Below, one piece after another: positions 5,537-8,001 of a DNA stretch of 8,001 bases (position 1 is its first letter; each line of letters begins with the position of its first letter). The stretch is taken from assembly GCA_937897615.1 (NCBI GenBank), contig CALCNO010000162.1:1-8001 (forward strand), read 5' to 3'. The stretch comes from an uncultured Anaerolineaceae bacterium (GTDB taxonomy: Bacteria; Chloroflexota; Anaerolineae; Anaerolineales; Anaerolineaceae). The notes under the pieces were generated by a model, which saw nothing but the letters and a program-made list of their open reading frames with translations, was not told the DNA's origin and did not search any database. Both the position numbers and the translations under genes were made by a program.

Positions 5537-6679
5537 ATGACTAATATCCTCATTAAACCAGTAAGAACTCCAGGAGAAAAAACGCTGTTTCTCACATTCC
5601 CCTGGAAGCTGTTCCGCGGCGACCCGCTGTGGGTGCCGCCGTTAATGCCCGACCTGCGCAAGAACACCGATCCGCGCAAGGGCGTTTTTTTCAAGCGCGG
5701 CGAGGCCGAGTTTTTCACTGCCTGGCGCGATGGCAAGCTGGTGGGCACCCTCTGTGCTGCCGAAGACCGTGAGATGAACGAAGTGCGCCACAAGGCGGAA
5801 TGTGTTTTTGGCTTTTTCAACTTCATCGAAGATTACCAGGTCTTTCAGGCGCTGCTGCAAACCGCACAAGAGTGGGCGACCGCGCGCCACCTGAACATTC
5901 TCACCGGACCCTTTAATCTGGATTACGAGGATGGTTATGGCGTGCTTGTTTCCGGGCGGGAGCGCCCCGGCGCCTTGATGATCAATTACACCCCAGCTTA
6001 TTATCTGCCGTTTTATGAGCGCGCTGGTTTTGGCCCCCTGCGCGGCGACAACCTGGCCTTTGCCCTCGACCTCACCACGGACAACCCTGCGCTGAACGAC
6101 CTGGGGCGCATGGCCGAACGGGTGAAGAAGCAGGGGCGTTTTAGTGTGCGCGGCGCCGACCTGGCGCACTGGGAAGATGAGCTTGAGCGCATCCACGTGC
6201 TGCTCAATGTGGCGCTGGCGCACCTGCCGGATTGGCGCCCCTGGCCGCGCGAGGTAGTCTTTAACAGCCTGGCGCCATTCAAGGATATTGCCGACCCGGA
6301 GTTGATCCTGTTTGCCGAAGAGAACGGTAAAACCATTGGCTGGCTGCCGGGACTGCCTGACCTCAACGAGGCATTTATCCATGCCAATGGGCTGCGTTAC
6401 CCCTGGGATTATCTTTCTTTGTTGTGGTGGATGAAGCAGCCGCGCCATTGCCTCACCATCAAGAGTGTGCTGCTGCCGCCGGAATACTGGGGCAGTGGCG
6501 CGATCATCCTTTTGTTTGATGAGATGTATCGCCGTGCCAGGAGCAAAGGTTATCAGTGGATCGATGCTTCGCTCACCTCAGACGACAACCCGCGCACGCC
6601 GGCGCTGGCTGCGCGCATGGGTGCGGTAGAATACAAACGCCTGCGGGTATTTACAAAGTCGATTGGCAATCCGTCTTGA
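5537..6679 (+). CDS. GNAT-like acyltransferase-fold protein, apparently two-domain
   Basis: A 380-residue cytoplasmic protein of a conserved type I recognise as GNAT-like but cannot tie to a substrate. The C-terminal half (about 255-376) reads like a GNAT domain: a strand pair with GKTIGWL, a motif-A-like PPEYWGSGAIILLFDEM (314-330) with WGSGA in place of the usual R-G-x-G-x-G/A, and a closing ARMGAVEYKRLRVF. The N-terminal half (about 50-178) repeats the style: GKLVGTLCA, a long helix 101-116, and YERAGFGPLRG. A tandem GNAT arrangement is therefore likely. The start at 5537 is chosen over an upstream in-frame ATG at 5414, which would overlap the HEAT-like gene by 121 bases. Only weak purines (GTAGAGA) precede it, suggesting translational coupling across the 2-base gap. 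It could act on small metabolites, peptides or a protein; alternatively acyl-CoA binding may be lost in one half. Confidence 0.75.
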   Translation: MTNILIKPVRTPGEKTLFLTFPWKLFRGDPLWVPPLMPDLRKNTDPRKGVFFKRGEAEFFTAWRDGKLVGTLCAAEDREMNEVRHKAECVFGFFNFIEDYQVFQALLQTAQEWATARHLNILTGPFNLDYEDGYGVLVSGRERPGALMINYTPAYYLPFYERAGFGPLRGDNLAFALDLTTDNPALNDLGRMAERVKKQGRFSVRGADLAHWEDELERIHVLLNVALAHLPDWRPWPREVVFNSLAPFKDIADPELILFAEENGKTIGWLPGLPDLNEAFIHANGLRYPWDYLSLLWWMKQPRHCLTIKSVLLPPEYWGSGAIILLFDEMYRRARSKGYQWIDASLTSDDNPRTPALAARMGAVEYKRLRVFTKSIGNPS

Positions 6680-6706
6680 CGTTCACAAACTAACTTTATA
6701 CGGTAC

Positions 6707-6711
6707 GGAGG
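6707..6711 (+). promoter_or_regulatory. Strong ribosome binding site of aldo/keto reductase
   Basis: GGAGG lies 7 bases before the ATG at 6719, the best Shine-Dalgarno site in the window apart from the one before the HEAT-like gene. It suggests the reductase is translated independently of and perhaps more strongly than the gene upstream. Confidence 0.7.
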
Positions 6712-6718
6712 ATTAAAA

Positions 6719-7699
6719 ATGGAATATCGCCGTCTTGGGAAAACAGGTTTGCAGGTCAGTGCGCTTTCGCTGGGTTCATGGGTGACCTTTCACAACCAGA
6801 TCGGCGTGGATGCGGCCGTTGAGGCCATGTCCACTGCCTATGAGGCTGGGGTGAACTTCTTTGACAATGCCGAGGTCTATGCCGGCGGCAAATCCGAGGA
6901 GATCATGGGCCAGGCGCTCAAAAAACTGGGCTGGCGGCGCAGCAGCTACCTGGTTTCCACCAAGATTTACTGGGGCTTGAACAGCGATATCAACGAGAAG
7001 AACACGCTCAACCGCAAGCATCTGATCGAAGCCATCAACGGCTCACTCAAACGCTTTGAGTTGGAGTACGTGGACCTGCTTTACTGCCATCGCCCTGACC
7101 CCCATACCCCGGTCGAAGAGACTGTGTGGGCCATGCACAATATCATCGAATGGGGCAAAGCGTTTTACTGGGGTACCTCCGAGTGGCCCGCCGGGGACAT
7201 CGCCGCCGCTATCGAGATTGCGGAAAAACATCATCTGCACAAGCCGGTGGTAGAGCAGCCGCAATACAACCTGCTGTGGCGCGAGCGTTTTGAGGTGGAA
7301 TATCATCGCATCTTTGCGGACTATCATTATGGCGCCACCATTTGGAGCCCGCTGGCTTCCGGTTTGCTCACCGGCAAGTACAACAATGGCATCCCCACCG
7401 ATTCACGCGGTGCGTTAAAAGGCTACGAATGGCTGCGCGAAAAATTGACGGATGAAAAGAGCCTGAACATCGTGCGCCAACTGGGGAAACTGGCAGACGA
7501 GCTGGGGGTTTCTCTGGCGCACATGGCGCTGGCCTGGTGCCTCAAGAACCCCAATGTGAGCACTGTGATTACTGGCGCCAGCCGTGTGGAACAGGTGCGC
7601 GAGAATATGAAAGCCCTCTCTGCCTTACCGGCTCTCACCCCCGATGTGATGAAACGCATAGACGAAATCACCGGTAAGCCAGGTGCAATAGACGATTAA
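6719..7699 (+). CDS. Aldo/keto reductase, KCNAB-like
   Basis: A 326-residue NADPH-dependent oxidoreductase of the aldo/keto reductase superfamily, of normal length for the group. It opens with YRRLGKTGLQVSALSLGSW, typical of the class related to voltage-gated K+ channel beta subunits and YghZ. The catalytic tetrad is complete: D49 and Y54 (FFDNAEVY), K82 (STKIYW) and H124 (YCHRPD). QPQYNLLWR (180-188) and WSPLASGLLTGKY (209-221) fit the conserved strands that contact the nicotinamide and the pyrophosphate, and TGASRVEQVREN (285-296) is the cofactor-binding segment for the 2'-phosphate. It should reduce aldehydes or ketones in the cytoplasm; bacterial relatives reduce methylglyoxal and similar carbonyls, but the substrate is not determined here. 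The strong GGAGG site confirms the start. It is 39 bases after the GNAT-like gene and 6 before the TauE/SafE gene. Confidence 0.95.
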   Translation: MEYRRLGKTGLQVSALSLGSWVTFHNQIGVDAAVEAMSTAYEAGVNFFDNAEVYAGGKSEEIMGQALKKLGWRRSSYLVSTKIYWGLNSDINEKNTLNRKHLIEAINGSLKRFELEYVDLLYCHRPDPHTPVEETVWAMHNIIEWGKAFYWGTSEWPAGDIAAAIEIAEKHHLHKPVVEQPQYNLLWRERFEVEYHRIFADYHYGATIWSPLASGLLTGKYNNGIPTDSRGALKGYEWLREKLTDEKSLNIVRQLGKLADELGVSLAHMALAWCLKNPNVSTVITGASRVEQVRENMKALSALPALTPDVMKRIDEITGKPGAIDD

Positions 7700-7705
7700 T
7701 ACCGC

Positions 7706-8001
7706 ATGGAATTTGGTAAACTTCTGCTCATTTTTGCGGCGGCCTTTGCAGCCGGGTTGGTCAATGCCCTGGCTGGCGGCGGCACGCTAATCACATTCCC
7801 CGTGCTCACGCTGCTGGGAATCCCGCCGGTGGTTGCCAATGTGACCAATACCGTGGCGTTGTGCCCCGGCTATCTGGGGGCCACCCTGGCACAGCGCAGC
7901 CTGCTGACCGGCCAAAAACGGCGCCTGTGGTGGTACTTGCCTGCGGGCGCGCTTGGCGGCCTGGCGGGAGCTTTGCTCCTGCTGCACACTGGCGAACGCC
8001 T
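7706..8001 (+). CDS. TauE/SafE (TSUP) family permease, N-terminal part (runs off window)
   Basis: An open frame begins at ATG 7706, 6 bases after the reductase stop, and stays open to the window edge (98 complete codons). The first helix and loop read FAAGLVNALAGGGTLITFPVL, the hallmark of sulfite exporter TauE/SafE (DUF81) membrane proteins, with the conserved glycine run GGGT followed by a proline. Then come LGIPPVVANVTNTVAL, a basic loop (GQKRRLWWY) and a third helix rich in Gly and Ala (PAGALGGLAGALLLL). The family moves sulfur-containing or other organic anions across the inner membrane; the substrate is unknown. The ribosome binding site is weak, so translation may be coupled to the reductase. 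No terminator lies between the two genes, so they are probably co-transcribed. Confidence 0.88.
   Translation, partial: MEFGKLLLIFAAAFAAGLVNALAGGGTLITFPVLTLLGIPPVVANVTNTVALCPGYLGATLAQRSLLTGQKRRLWWYLPAGALGGLAGALLLLHTGER

Noticed and set aside
5642..6448. Minus-strand open frame of 268 codons inside the GNAT-like gene
   Set aside because: Long but antisense to a conserved protein, with no family resemblance and no promoter or ribosome site.
6676..6702. TTGACG and TATACG as a promoter for the aldo/keto reductase
   Set aside because: The spacer is only 15 bases, and the transcript start would fall on the ribosome binding site, leaving no usable leader.
1..8001. Mobile element, CRISPR, tRNA or defence island
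   Set aside because: No transposase or integrase, no spaced direct repeats, no cloverleaf and no defence-type domain were seen on either strand by reading; composition appears even across genes.

Overview
The window looks like ordinary chromosomal DNA from a moderately GC-rich bacterium. Gene content and protein flavour (an MFS transporter, a DUF4405-type membrane protein with a Tat motif, a KCNAB-like aldo/keto reductase, and a conserved GNAT-like protein behind a HEAT-like protein) remind me most of Chloroflexota, possibly Anaerolineae. This is recognition from memory, not a search, and there is no rRNA or marker gene here to prove it. I see no phage, IS, CRISPR array, tRNA or rRNA, and no stretch over 300 bases lacks a gene.

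Layout: (1) 1-438, the 3' end of an MFS transporter read rightward, closed by a strong intrinsic terminator. (2) 492-1178, a cysteine-rich YkgJ-like protein, probably on a leaderless or very short-leader transcript. (3) 1168-3108, read leftward, a full-length ABC exporter half-transporter whose 3' end overlaps the previous gene tail to tail by 11 bases. Its own promoter lies inside the longest open frame, so the true start is internal. (4) 3206-4081, also leftward, a four-helix DUF4405-like membrane protein followed by a twin-arginine motif, a fifth helix, a Ser/Thr/Pro linker and a small six-cysteine tail, with its own terminator. (5) A 165-base divergent regulatory region (4082-4246) holding both promoters, an FNR/CRP-box-like palindrome and a second inverted repeat. 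(6) 4247 to the right edge, a rightward operon-like run: HAD phosphatase, HEAT-like helical-repeat protein, GNAT-like protein (apparently two GNAT-like halves), aldo/keto reductase, and the start of a TauE/SafE-type permease, with gaps of 16, 2, 39 and 6 bases.

The run of five genes has no obvious single pathway. The HAD, HEAT and GNAT genes are tightly packed and probably co-translated; the reductase has its own strong ribosome binding site. The most distinctive gene is the leftward DUF4405-like protein. It combines an internally duplicated His-bearing hairpin (candidate b-heme sites), a mid-protein Tat motif implying mixed Sec/Tat insertion, and an exported Cys-rich EF-hand-like tail. I found no convincing defence or mobile system in the window.
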